Part shown: piece after piece, positions 25,936 to 34,676 of the stretch
Position numbering within the stretch: the stretch's first letter is position 1
Layout: the number at the start of each line of letters is the position of its first letter
Assembly (NCBI RefSeq): GCF_002872335.1
Contig: NZ_NJAG01000042.1
Span: 1 to 64,000 of the forward strand
Origin: Siphonobacter sp. BAB-5405
Lineage (GTDB): Bacteria > Bacteroidota > Bacteroidia > Cytophagales > Spirosomataceae
Direction: 5' to 3'
DNA length: 64,000 nucleotides
Translations under genes and position numbers: made by a program
The notes under the pieces: generated by a model
Seen by the model: the letters and a program-made list of their open reading frames with translations, nothing else
Databases searched by the model: none
Told to the model about the DNA's origin: nothing

Positions 25936-27396
25936 ATGCAGCCTTTAGCTACTCTCCTTCAGATTTATCGGCAGGATCCTCAGCCCATTTACCTTCAGCT
26001 CGCCGCTCAGCTCATTGATCTGATCCGTAAAGGCATCCTGCGTCCGGATTATCGACTCCCCAGCACGCGAGCGTTAGCATCGGGATTAACCATTCACCGA
26101 AAAACCGTAATACAGGCTTACGACGAACTCATCGCTCAGGGTTGGTTACAAACGCAGGTAGGAAGCGGTACGTTCGTAAGCCAGCACTTACCAGAATTAT
26201 CGCCCCGGCCCTTGGTCAGTGCCGACGTTTTCAATCCTGCGAAACAGGCGGGGTTTCCTTTCCACCCCACACCGCATCTGGATCGACAGCCGCTCAAGGC
26301 TCAGGCCCGCTATCACCTCGACGATGGGTTTCCCGATGCCCGACTTGCTCCCGTTCAGGAATTATCGCGAGCCTATCGCTCGCAGCTGCTGGCCTCCAAT
26401 CCTTACATTCGGCTGGGGTATAACGATCCCAGTGGCTCCCGCTGGCTTCGGGAGGAATTAGCCATTTATCTAAATGCTACGCGTGGTTTGCGGGCTGAAC
26501 CGGAAAATATACTGATTGTACGGGGTACGATGATGGGCGTGTATCTGGCTAGTACCGCATTGCTTCAGCCAGGAGACGAAGTGGCAGTAGAAGAATACAC
26601 CTGGTCAGGGGCCCGCATGAATTTTCTACAGGCCGGAGCCCGGGTTACGCCTGTACCGGTAGATGCATACGGCATCGATGTGGATGCGTTAGAGCAAATT
26701 TGTCAACAACGACCGCTGCGGATGCTGTACCTTACTTCGCATCACCAGTATCCTACAACCGTACCCTTACGAGCGGACCGCCGTATGCGGTTACTGGCTT
26801 TAGCTCAGGCCTACAAATTCATTGTTTTCGAGGATGATTATGACTACGATTTTCACTACGAAAGCAAGCCGCTGTTTCCACTCGCCAGTGCCGATCTGGG
26901 TGGCATGGTACTCTACAGCGGTTCATTCACCAAAACCATTTCACCAGCCTTTCGGGTTGGGTATCTGGTAGGCCCGGAAAATGTGATTCAGCACCTGGCC
27001 AAACTACGCCGAATCGTTGATCGTCAGGGCGATACATTGCTTGAAAATGCTATGGCCGAGTTATTACATATGGGAGTTATTCAACGGCACATCCGGAAAT
27101 CGCTACGCATGTATCGGCATCGGCGGGATCTGTTCTGTGACTACCTGCAAACGGAATTGGGGCATGTCGTTGATTTTCGAAAACCGGAAGGGGGCATGTC
27201 CGTCTGGACTACCTTCGATTCGGGTATTAACCTGGTACGACTGGCCGAAAAAGCTCTTCAGAAAGACTTGTATTTATCCAACGGAACAGCACACGAGTCC
27301 GTTTTCCGAAAAGAAAATGTTGCTCGTCTGGGCTTTGCTTCTTCGACGGAAGAGGAACTAGTCTGCTGCGTTAAAATTCTTAAATCACTACTCTAA
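25936..27396 (+). CDS. MocR/PdxR-type GntR regulator with aminotransferase domain
   Basis: Seen: 486 residues; GntR winged helix at about 10-75 (PIYLQLAAQLIDLIRKGIL, LPSTRALASGLTIHRKTV, AYDELIAQGWL), a linker, then a fold-type I aminotransferase domain from about 115 to the end with DDYDYDFHYESKP and the PLP-binding lysine in YSGSFTKTISPAFRVGYL at about residue 333. Known: MocR proteins bind PLP and regulate vitamin B6 synthesis (PdxR), GABA use or divergently encoded enzymes. The divergent gene is a pyridoxamine-oxidase-like flavoprotein, so a B6- or PLP-linked response is plausible but unproven. Length and key lysine intact. Confidence 0.93.
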   Translation: MQPLATLLQIYRQDPQPIYLQLAAQLIDLIRKGILRPDYRLPSTRALASGLTIHRKTVIQAYDELIAQGWLQTQVGSGTFVSQHLPELSPRPLVSADVFNPAKQAGFPFHPTPHLDRQPLKAQARYHLDDGFPDARLAPVQELSRAYRSQLLASNPYIRLGYNDPSGSRWLREELAIYLNATRGLRAEPENILIVRGTMMGVYLASTALLQPGDEVAVEEYTWSGARMNFLQAGARVTPVPVDAYGIDVDALEQICQQRPLRMLYLTSHHQYPTTVPLRADRRMRLLALAQAYKFIVFEDDYDYDFHYESKPLFPLASADLGGMVLYSGSFTKTISPAFRVGYLVGPENVIQHLAKLRRIVDRQGDTLLENAMAELLHMGVIQRHIRKSLRMYRHRRDLFCDYLQTELGHVVDFRKPEGGMSVWTTFDSGINLVRLAEKALQKDLYLSNGTAHESVFRKENVARLGFASSTEEELVCCVKILKSLL

Positions 27397-27426
27397 CCAG
27401 GTAGAACGCTGTATAAAACCGGCTGA

Positions 27427-27630
27427 TTAGGCTGTGATCCAGCCCGTTAAAAACAGGAAGTAAATAAAAAATCCAGCGATAAAGGTAGCTCCTGCCATCA
27501 GGCGAATTCTATTCAACTTGCGTTCACACATTTCCTGCCGAACGGTAGCTTGTATATGTAAAATGGCGGTGTCAGGATTCAAAAGGTCGGTCGGTTCGAC
27601 CGAAGGCTTTATCCATAAGATTCGTTTCAT
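27427..27630 (-). CDS. Small membrane protein, unknown
   Basis: Seen: 67 residues with one C-terminal transmembrane helix (about 45-64, AGATFIAGFFIYFLFLTGW). A good ribosome-binding site, GGAG seven bases before the ATG, supports the start. The first 58 bases overlap, in another frame, the end of the preceding small minus-strand gene, suggesting coupled translation. I do not recognise the family. Confidence 0.5.
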   Translation of the reverse strand: MKRILWIKPSVEPTDLLNPDTAILHIQATVRQEMCERKLNRIRLMAGATFIAGFFIYFLFLTGWITA

Positions 27631-27820
27631 ACACTTCTCCTCTTGCTTTCAAACTAATAAACTGATGGCAAATTAACCAATGTTCATCTTCTTTATGAAA
27701 TTGTACGCTACTGAAACTTGCCTGTAATTCGTCAGATGGTGTATAGGCCTGCCGTAATTCCCAGCAAATCCATACAAACCAGCACACGATATATCCACTA
27801 ATTATTGCTACCCAGATCAT
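27572..27820 (-). CDS. Small membrane protein, unknown
   Basis: Seen: 82 residues with one N-terminal hydrophobic helix (residues 2-20, VAIISGYIVCWFVWICW) and a polar C-terminal tail of about 55 residues, so probably anchored with a cytoplasmic tail. Its end overlaps the start of the next small gene by about 58 bases. No family recognised; coding status is uncertain. Confidence 0.4.
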   Translation of the reverse strand: MIWVAIISGYIVCWFVWICWELRQAYTPSDELQASFSSVQFHKEDEHWLICHQFISLKARGEVYETNLMDKAFGRTDRPFES

Positions 27821-28290
27821 CCGTATTCTTATTTGACAGAACCATTAAAAAAGTCGTATTCGCCTCATCAACAATGCCACTATGAAGAAGATTGAGGAAA
27901 TCATTACTCAGTTACGGTCGTTCGATTCCTGGCTATAATAAGGATTGAAAAAAGTTTAAATCCCAAAAAATGCTTTTTTAGTGCTAAAAAGCTGCTTTAC
28001 GTATATTGCGTATACACAAACCGTTAATATTGGTATAGCCTTTTAACATACTGGTACAGAATCCATTAAAGATATTTTCTTGTATGTAATGTAGTTTGTT
28101 ACCGCCAGACAAACGTATCCAAAACCCAGCGTCCGCCAACGGCTGGGTTTTGTGTTGTTAAATGAACAGCTATTAATGCTACGCAGACCTTAAAAGCGAG
28201 TCAGATGTCTTTTTCAGGAATTTTTACTAGGAATGCTACCGTCTTTTTTGTCTATTTGCCCAAAAAAGCAGAAATCAATTTTTATTATCG
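27821..28290. other. Intergenic region with an orphan terminator
   Basis: 470 bases. An 18-codon ORF at 27881 and AT-rich sequence are followed by a strong terminator at 28121-28152 that has no ORF in front of it on the plus strand. This raises the possibility of a short non-coding RNA in about 27960-28150. No known RNA family recognised. Confidence 0.45.
28121..28152 (+). terminator. Orphan hairpin terminator
   Basis: AAAACCCAGC pairs with GCTGGGTTTT around CGT-type loop bases (28131-28141), followed by GTGTTGTT. It is nearly symmetrical in A/T flanks so may act in both directions. No annotated gene on either strand ends here. Confidence 0.6.
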
Positions 28291-28503
28291 ATGGCTACTA
28301 ACTCAACCAACGATGGGGGCGATTTAACTCCCGTATACGTCGTAATCGGCTTTTTGATCGTACTGTCTCTGATCATGTTACCCTTTTTCGACTACACCAA
28401 CGCTCCGATTACGCCAAGTACTACGACCGGTGATGTGGGTCTGGAGAGTATCTCTCCGAAAGTAAGCCTGCCTAAAGAAGCTGCTGCGGCTGCCAATCAT
28501 TAA
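28291..28503 (+). CDS. Small single-pass membrane protein, unknown
   Basis: Seen: 70 residues; polar N-terminus, one transmembrane helix at about residues 15-33 (YVVIGFLIVLSLIMLPFF) and a Pro/Ser/Thr-rich tail ending in Ala-rich sequence. It is followed immediately by a strong terminator (28511-28538), so it is probably a real monocistronic gene. I do not recognise a family. Confidence 0.5.
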   Translation: MATNSTNDGGDLTPVYVVIGFLIVLSLIMLPFFDYTNAPITPSTTTGDVGLESISPKVSLPKEAAAAANH

Positions 28504-28510
28504 TAAAAGA

Positions 28511-28538
28511 AACCTCTCCTTCGCGAGAGGTTTTTTTT
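28511..28538 (+). terminator. Rho-independent terminator
   Basis: AACCTCTC and GAGAGGTT pair around CTTCGC, a stable UUCG-type loop, followed by eight T. It lies seven bases after the stop of the 70-residue gene. Confidence 0.9.
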
Positions 28539-28774
28539 ATGTCCTCTCTTTTTCCTGCCCCGATACGCTGTATGGCTTTGTATCGTCTGTAAACTGCTTT
28601 ATTAGAAAGCGTATCCTTCCTTAATTTCGATAGTTGGTAGTCATTTTCAGAATCTATTTCTGCCTATACTGCATATTTTATCCGGAGCTGCTGATACAAC
28701 TTTAGCCTTTCCTGATTTATTTTTGTAAGTGTATCCACTTGATTGATTCTTAAAGCTACCTAACTATACATCCT

Positions 28775-28978
28775 ATGTTATCATTTATCGCTGATAGCTG
28801 TAACTACTTTATCTTAATCTGCACGGTCCTGGGCATTCACTTCTACCTGAAAGTACACGGTCGAAATAAAGTGACCAATGCCCGCCTCAAAGGCTTATAT
28901 GATCTGGGTTTGAACTCGGTTTGCGTGCTGGGCATTGGATTCTGGCTGGTCTGGTTCTGGACGTCCAGATTCTTTTAA
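28775..28978 (+). CDS. Small two-helix membrane protein, unknown
   Basis: Seen: 67 residues with two hydrophobic helices (about 9-25 and 47-63) separated by a basic loop (KVHGRNKVTNARLKG). A terminator follows 34 bases later at 29012. No family recognised. The terminator and clean ORF support it as a gene. Confidence 0.45.
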   Translation: MLSFIADSCNYFILICTVLGIHFYLKVHGRNKVTNARLKGLYDLGLNSVCVLGIGFWLVWFWTSRFF

Positions 28979-29608
28979 TCGTTACAAATTCTCTGTCATT
29001 CAGGCATTCCGTACCCTTTGGTTTTGAACAACAAATCAAAGGGTATTTTTATTTTTTGAACCGGATGAACGACAATGCTAGTAGCTACTTCCTACAATAG
29101 TACGAAGGACGTTGGAAGTAATTATCCTGCATATAACGACATAACAGGTCAGTAGAAAAAAGCAATTTTTCAATATATCGCTAATGCATTAGAGCTTTAC
29201 AGGGGTTTTCCTACTAAAAAAGGGAATCGTTACCAAGGGATTTTATAAACACTACTTATGGGATACTTATCTCGTTTATTTTATAAGTAAATAGCTACTT
29301 TTAGGAAGTAGAATTAAGGACTATGAGCCTTTTTTTATAAGCATGCTAAATTAGATAACGGGTTGCATATGAAAAGAATATGATGTAATCTTGTACCCGA
29401 AACGTTGCCCATCATCGTCCTTGATTCTTATGAAAAAAAATCTATATTCTTTCTCTTTGAGTTTCCTTCTGGTTCGTATCGTTTTCTCCCTTTTACCTTC
29501 CTGCTTTCAACCGTAACGTCATTTCTGCTGGCTACATACATCCGTATCCTGCCGATGCTTCAGCGTGATCTGGCTTTTTAGTGCCTTCTTATTTCCTCCA
29601 TACATACC
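28979..29608. other. Gene-poor AT-rich region
   Basis: 630 bases. After the terminator at 29012-29057 it contains no convincing gene. A 28-codon ORF at 29430 encodes a basic-hydrophobic signal-like peptide followed at once by a stop, possibly the stub of a lost exported protein. The rest shows no pattern I can name. Confidence 0.5.
29012..29057 (+). terminator. Rho-independent terminator
   Basis: TACCCTTTG pairs with CAAAGGGTA (extendable by TTT/AAA past one G-T pair) and is followed by TTTTTATTTTTT. It terminates the 67-residue gene. Confidence 0.85.
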
Positions 29609-30822
29609 ATGTTATCTTTTCAAGTAATTGCTCGTCCTTTTAGGCGGGTTGTTGGTTTGCTGAGTCTGTCCGTACTGTTTCTAACGTCCTGCAATAAAGA
29701 GCCCGTCGAAAAAGTGGAGCCTTTCTTAGCAGATAGTTCGTTAGTAAGTGTATACGAACCTTCAGCGTTGGCTCTCATTCAGTCTACTAACGATTCACTG
29801 GAATATCGCCCGGCTGACTATACGATGGAAGTCTATCGTCTTACCTATCGCACAAGTTTAGCCGGCGGTACGCCCATTCTTGCTTCGGGTATCGTGTACC
29901 TGCCTCGTCAGCCCAAGGCAAAAAACTACCCCTTGTTAAGTTTCCAGCATGCTACGGCCTATTCGCCTGCCGAAGCTCCAACGGGCAATAGTCTGACGGC
30001 TCCGAGCTTTTCCTATCCGCTGTACTTTGCCACGCATGGTTACATTGTTGTGTGTCCCGATTACTTGGGTTACGGCCAGTCCAGTCAGGTTTCACACCCT
30101 TACGAACATCGCGAAACGCTGGCCAAGGCTTCCGTAGATATGCTCCTGGCCACGAAAGAGTTTCTGGAAGCTAAAAACCGCACCACGAATGGACAGGTTT
30201 TTCTGGCCGGCTATTCCGAAGGAGGGTACGCTACCCTTTCAACGCAAAAGATGATTCAGGATAGTTACGCTACTGAGTTTAAGCTTGCCAGTACCAGCTG
30301 TGGTTCAGGTCCGTATGCTACGAAAGCTTTCTTTCAGCATATCACTACGCAGCCTACCATCGGTAAGCTGGCTAACTATCTATACGTTTGGCAAACCTTG
30401 ACTTACAACGAATTACACGGCCTGAATAAGCCCATTAGTTACTATTTCAAGGCTCCGTACGCCGAACAAATCCGGCAGTCCATGCTAACGCCCGGTCCAT
30501 TACGGTAAGTTTTCATGAAATGTGCACCGATACCTTCCGGGCCGATGTTTTCGATGATACGTCTATGTTTTCGGAAGCACTCAGGAAAAATGATCTGACG
30601 GGTTGGTCAACGCAAACGCCTCTGCATCTGCTGCACGGCGATACCGATGAATACATTCCCTACCTGAATACGGACAAGGTCTACGAGTCCATGCAAAAAC
30701 TGGGGGCTACCCAGGCTCAACTGACTACCATTCCGAATGGCTATCACGTACCCACGGAAGTGGTATTCATGCGGCGTACCCTCGAATGGTTTGAAAAAGC
30801 GAAAACGAAATCAGTTCAGTAA
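29609..30822 (+). pseudogene. Secreted alpha/beta-hydrolase (lipase-like), frameshifted
   Basis: Seen: the first frame (29609-30508) encodes a lipoprotein-type signal with Cys in LTSCNKE at about residue 28, an alpha/beta-hydrolase core and the nucleophile elbow GYSEGGYA near residue 203. The remaining fold, including GDTDEYIP (acid) and NGYHVP (catalytic His), is in another frame that resumes before 30520 (SFHEMCTD) and ends at 30822. About one base is missing near 30490-30500, within a short CCCGG stretch. Known: resembles secretory lipase/tannase-type hydrolases of Bacteroidota. Without the frameshift it would be a full-length enzyme of about 400 residues. Recent mutation or sequence error. 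Confidence 0.75.
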
Positions 30823-30838
30823 GCATCGCTAATGACAC

Positions 30839-30876
30839 AAAAGGGGTTCTAACCTATCCTGGTTAGAACCCCTTTT
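30839..30876. terminator. Bidirectional terminator
   Basis: AAAAGGGGTTCTAACC pairs with GGTTAGAACCCCTTTT around a short loop; T-rich on both outer sides. It separates the convergent lipase and aldo/keto reductase genes. Confidence 0.9.
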
Positions 30877-30904
30877 GTATTAAAAAAAGGATCTGTCCCT
30901 ACGC

Positions 30905-31720
30905 TTAGAGGGCAGTCAGGTAATCCACCATCTTTTTTCGGGTAGCTTCGTCCGGTAAAGGGCCAAAACCTGCCTGCATGTTGTCGGCCAGGTGATCCGG
31001 ATCGGACGTACCCGGAATAACGCAGGTAACGGCGGGGTGCGACACGATGTATTTGAGAAAAAACTGTCCCCAGCTTTTCATTTCATACGCGGCAGCCCAG
31101 GCCGGAAGGGGCTGGTTGCGTACCTGAGCAAAAAGTCCCCCTTCACCCAAAGGCCGATTGATCAGCGTCGCGACGCCCCGATCAGCGGCAATGGACAAGA
31201 GCCGTTTTTCCGCATTTCGATTCAGAATGGAGTAGTTAAACTGAACAAAATCAATGGCCTCCGTTGCAAGAATGCGTTCCAGCATTTCGTGGCTGCTATC
31301 CGTGTAATGGGTTATTCCCAGATATCTGATTTTCTTCGATTCTTTCCATTCCCGCAAGGTTTGCAAATGCGTTTGCCAGTCGGTCAGGTTATGAATCTGC
31401 ATGAGATCGATCGTCTCCCGTTGCATTCGCTCCCTGGATTCCTCCATTTGTCGAATGCCCTGTTCACGGCCCGTCGTCCAGACTTTGGTAGCGTAAAAAA
31501 ACGAATCGGCCAGCCGGGCTGCCGTAGTAAGATCACCGATACGGGCTTCCGAACGGCCGTACATGGGCGAGGAATCGATGAGCGTACCTCCCGCCTGATG
31601 CATGGTCTCCAGGGTACGTTGTAAGCGGTCAGTGGGTGCGGGCACATCAAACGTTTGCCAGGTACCCAGCCCGATCACAGGTAACGTTTCCTGCGTCGAA
31701 GGAATGGGGCGTTTAAGCAT
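30905..31720 (-). CDS. Aldo/keto reductase
   Basis: NADPH-dependent carbonyl reductase. Seen: 271 residues in a TIM-barrel length; the catalytic tetrad is intact: Asp49 and Tyr54 in LIDSSPMYGRSE, Lys79 in FYATKVW, His110 in DLMQIHNLTDW. FVQFNYSILNRNAEKRLL and the C-terminal TCVIPGTSDPDHLADN (cofactor pocket) fit the family. The GTSDPDHL ending is typical of the bacterial AKR group with unknown aldehyde or ketone substrates. Divergent from an SDR gene; no pathway context. Confidence 0.92.
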   Translation of the reverse strand: MLKRPIPSTQETLPVIGLGTWQTFDVPAPTDRLQRTLETMHQAGGTLIDSSPMYGRSEARIGDLTTAARLADSFFYATKVWTTGREQGIRQMEESRERMQRETIDLMQIHNLTDWQTHLQTLREWKESKKIRYLGITHYTDSSHEMLERILATEAIDFVQFNYSILNRNAEKRLLSIAADRGVATLINRPLGEGGLFAQVRNQPLPAWAAAYEMKSWGQFFLKYIVSHPAVTCVIPGTSDPDHLADNMQAGFGPLPDEATRKKMVDYLTAL

Positions 31721-31913
31721 ACAAGTTGAGCAATGAGTTGGGTGGAAATCGAGCGGAATCAGGAGTACAAAATCCGGGCCAATTCATTCGCTAAACCTAT
31801 GGTAAGAGCGATTGTGGAAATCGTTTGGCAGTTTTCACTGGTACGCATCTTTTGCCGAAAAGAGCAATAGTGAAGCAGTATTCTGTCGATGCATCCACCA
31901 AAATCATGAAGAA

Positions 31914-32810
31914 ATGAACGCAAATTCTGAATCCAGCCCAATGACCGATCCCCGAGAAAAATATCCGAAACCGCCGTATCCAGAGCAGGAGCAACCCGTA
32001 CCCGGTAAAACGGCTAAAATGTCTCCCCAGCCCGATCATGGCGAAACTTCCTATAAAGGTTCCGGCAAACTGGAAGGACGTAAAGCCATTATCACGGGCG
32101 GAGATTCCGGCATTGGTCGGGCCGTGGCTATTGCTTTTGCCCGCGAAGGTGCCGACGTATTGATTTCGTATTTGAACGAAGAAGAAGATGCCCGTGAAAC
32201 CGCTCAGTATATCGAGCAGGCGGGTCGGAAAGCCGTATTGGTGCCGGGCGATATTAGCGAAGAATCACACTGCCAGGAAATTGTACAGAAAGCCGTTGCC
32301 GAATTCGGCAGAATCGATATTCTGGTGAATAACGCAGCATTTCAGATGGCCCGCGAATCGTTACAGGAAATTCCCAGCGAGGAATGGGACCGGACGTTCA
32401 AGACGAACATCTACGCCATGTTCTATCTCTGCAAAGCTGCCGAACCTTTCATGAAGCCCGGTAGTACGATCGTAAATACAACCTCGGTTAACGCATATAC
32501 GCCCAACCCTACGTTGCTGGCCTATACGGCTACGAAAGCCGCCATCCAGAATTTTACGGGCAACCTGGCTCAGAGTATCGCCGAAAAAGGCATTCGGGTC
32601 AACTGCGTCGCTCCGGGACCGATCTGGACGCCGCTGATCCCCGCAACCATGCCTCCCGAAAAGGTACAGAAGTTTGGAGAAGATACACCCCTGGGACGGG
32701 CAGGCCAACCCGCCGAGCTAGCCCCGATTTACGTATTGCTGGCTTCGGAAGACTCCAGCTATATGTCGGGAGCAACCGTACAGGTTACCGGTGGCCGACC
32801 CACGATTTAA
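31914..32810 (+). CDS. SDR oxidoreductase, YghA/YhdF-like
   Basis: Seen: 298 residues; a Pro-rich N-terminal tail of about 50 residues (KYPKPPYPEQEQPVPGK) typical of the YghA/YhdF branch, Rossmann TGGDSGIGRAVA at about residues 61-72, NNAAFQ, catalytic Ser in VNTTSVNAY and YTATK (Tyr/Lys) near residues 212-216, then PGPIWTPLIP. An in-frame ATG at 31812 lies in unrelated upstream sequence, and a third candidate start is 31941. Known: such SDRs are general-stress or aldehyde reductases in many soil bacteria. Monocistronic with a terminator at 32918. Confidence 0.9.
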   Translation: MNANSESSPMTDPREKYPKPPYPEQEQPVPGKTAKMSPQPDHGETSYKGSGKLEGRKAIITGGDSGIGRAVAIAFAREGADVLISYLNEEEDARETAQYIEQAGRKAVLVPGDISEESHCQEIVQKAVAEFGRIDILVNNAAFQMARESLQEIPSEEWDRTFKTNIYAMFYLCKAAEPFMKPGSTIVNTTSVNAYTPNPTLLAYTATKAAIQNFTGNLAQSIAEKGIRVNCVAPGPIWTPLIPATMPPEKVQKFGEDTPLGRAGQPAELAPIYVLLASEDSSYMSGATVQVTGGRPTI

Positions 32811-32917
32811 CGCTCCAGTCATTGAACGGGTTGTTGGAAAATGATCCGTAAGACGAATGATTCCCTGCATCCGTAGTTTGGAAGCTCTACGTTGATTCTT
32901 CGGACGCAGTTCCAGAT

Positions 32918-32957
32918 AAAAAAGGCCAGTACGTGCGATACGTACTGGCCTTTTTCG
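32918..32957 (+). terminator. Rho-independent terminator
   Basis: AAAAAGGCCAGTACGT pairs with ACGTACTGGCCTTTTT around a 5-base loop, giving a T5 tail on both strands. It lies about 110 bases after the SDR stop. Confidence 0.85.
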
Positions 32958-33070
32958 TATAGCCGCCCTTTCGTTTTCTTACAATTTCAGAAAGAATAGA
33001 GAATCGACCTTTGTGGTGGGTCAGGCCAAAGCCCGACTCTATCCATCACTACTATATTCCTGAAAAAACC

Positions 33071-33940
33071 ATGTCTACATTCCCAAAAATTCTCATCACC
33101 GGAGCTACGGGTAGCGTCGGTTCTGCATTAACTCAGCAACTTGCTCAGCGTGGAATTCCATTTCGGGCCCTCGTTCGTTCAGAAAAAGAAGCCCTGGCGA
33201 CATTACCGGGGGTGGAAGTAGTCCGTGGTGACTTCAACGATCCGGCCAGTCTGGCCCGTGCTTTGCAGGGTATCGAACGGGCCTTTTTACTTACCAGTTC
33301 TTCTGAACAGGCCGAACAGCAGCAATTAACTTTCGTAACCGAAGCCCGGCGGGTGGGCGTTCAGCATCTGGTAAAGCTGTCGCAGCTAGCGGCAGATCTG
33401 CATTCGCCCGTACGATTTTTACGGTATCATGCCGTTGTAGAAGAGGCCATCCGGGAAACGGGCTTAACGTATACGTTTCTACGTCCAAACCTATTCATGC
33501 AGGGATTACTGGGTTTCCGTTCTTCCATTGCTCAACAGGGCCTGTTCTTTGCAGCCATTGGCGATGCAAAAATCAGCCTGATTGATGTACACGATATTGC
33601 CGCTGTAGCCGTAGAAGCGTTAACGGGCGAAGGGCATACCGGGAAAACGTATACCCTAACCGGGTCCGAAGCACTGAGTCATTCGGAAATCGCTCAGCAA
33701 CTTTCAGCGGTACTTCACAAACCGGTTCATTTCCAAGAGGTATCGCCTGAGCTAATGCGAGAAGCCTTACGAAGCATAGGCTTTCCGGAGTGGCAAGCCG
33801 AAGGCCTCGTGGAAGATTACGCTCATTACAGCCGGAACGAAGCCGCTATGGTCACCCATACCGTACGGGAAGTAACGGGACAAGCGGCTCGTACTTTTCA
33901 GGCCTTTGCCCAGGAATTTGCTCCACTGTTCCGGAAATAA
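33071..33940 (+). CDS. NmrA/QOR2-like NAD(P)-binding protein (atypical SDR)
   Basis: Seen: 289 residues; N-terminal LITGATGSVGSALTQQL (GxxGxxG), LVRSEKEA with Arg favouring NADPH, RGDFNDPASLARAL near residue 60 and FLRPNLFMQGL near residue 147. There is no YxxxK pair, as expected for atypical SDRs of the NmrA/QorB type, which act as quinone reductases or redox sensors. An upstream in-frame ATG at 33011 adds 20 unlike residues. Its stop codon lies inside a 59-base perfect palindrome shared with the convergent gene. Confidence 0.9.
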   Translation: MSTFPKILITGATGSVGSALTQQLAQRGIPFRALVRSEKEALATLPGVEVVRGDFNDPASLARALQGIERAFLLTSSSEQAEQQQLTFVTEARRVGVQHLVKLSQLAADLHSPVRFLRYHAVVEEAIRETGLTYTFLRPNLFMQGLLGFRSSIAQQGLFFAAIGDAKISLIDVHDIAAVAVEALTGEGHTGKTYTLTGSEALSHSEIAQQLSAVLHKPVHFQEVSPELMREALRSIGFPEWQAEGLVEDYAHYSRNEAAMVTHTVREVTGQAARTFQAFAQEFAPLFRK

Positions 33941-33994
33941 TTTATTTATCGGGGAAACGGAGCAGTACTCCGTTTCCCCGATAAATAAATTATT
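33936..33994. terminator. 59-base perfect palindromic bidirectional terminator
   Basis: Arms 33936-33962 and 33968-33994 are perfectly complementary over 27 bases around a 5-base loop. The GC-rich core is GGGGAAACGGAG/CTCCGTTTCCCC, flanked by A/T-rich arms that give U-tracts in both directions. Both convergent stop codons (33938-33940 plus, 33990-33992 minus) lie within the arms. Confidence 0.95.
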
Positions 33995-34676
33995 CACTGT
34001 GGACCATATTGGTCTGCGGTTGAATGTCTATCCGGTTCAAACTGCGGTCTACGAGTAAGTAATAAGTGAACGTCTGACCTGGATGCCGAATCATGAGTTT
34101 GTACCGTCCACTCGGAAATTTCTGTAAGTCAATGGACCGACGGTAGGTTGATCGGTTACTACGATCCTGATAGTGACTGTACTCCTCCAGTTCGTCCGTA
34201 ATACTCACACTCACCTGCTTTGTATCGAGTCGAGCGTAGAAAACCTGGATCTTACCCAGCTCTTTGACCTGAGGGTTGGCCACGAAAAAAGCAACGCCAT
34301 CCCGGTACCAGGTAATCTTGGTGCCGGGAGATTTTTCGACCGATAAAGGAACGCTATATATCGCCAGATTACGTTCGGGAGACAGGTGCGAACTGACCAG
34401 CCGCTGGTTGGTCACTGAAGCCAGTAACTGATCGAACAGGCGGATATTTTTTTGCGTGAGGCGACCCAAATCTTTGGGCAATGTTTCTTCATAAACGACC
34501 TGATGGGCAGCCGTATAAAACCGAATCAGCGGACTCTGACTTTCCTGTGAAGCGTACAGTTTCCAATACGCCCGGGCAGAGTCGCTGGAGGCAGACTGAG
34601 CCGACACTACCGTTGAAAAGCTAACAAGTACGGCTAGAATGCCGAATAAACGAGTACTGCGGAGGAAGCGTTGCAT
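33990..34676 (-). CDS. Secreted hypothetical protein
   Basis: Seen: 228 residues with a Sec signal peptide (about 1-26, ending VVSAQ) and a mature part rich in beta-type alternation; the segment FPSGRYKLMIRHPGQTFTYYLLVD near the C-terminus resembles a beta-sandwich strand pair. No enzymatic motif or cysteine pair is visible and I do not recognise a family. Periplasmic or surface location inferred from the signal only. Convergent with the NmrA-like gene. Confidence 0.7.
   Translation of the reverse strand: MQRFLRSTRLFGILAVLVSFSTVVSAQSASSDSARAYWKLYASQESQSPLIRFYTAAHQVVYEETLPKDLGRLTQKNIRLFDQLLASVTNQRLVSSHLSPERNLAIYSVPLSVEKSPGTKITWYRDGVAFFVANPQVKELGKIQVFYARLDTKQVSVSITDELEEYSHYQDRSNRSTYRRSIDLQKFPSGRYKLMIRHPGQTFTYYLLVDRSLNRIDIQPQTNMVHSE

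Noticed and set aside
27881-27937. 18-codon ORF starting MKKIEE, reminiscent of P-II protein starts
   Set aside because: Only the first residues resemble the family start and a stop follows immediately. Not enough to call even a remnant.
29430-29516. 28-codon ORF with a signal-peptide-like start
   Set aside because: It could be a pseudogene stub, but downstream frames show no continuing protein. I leave it as a note in the intergenic entry.
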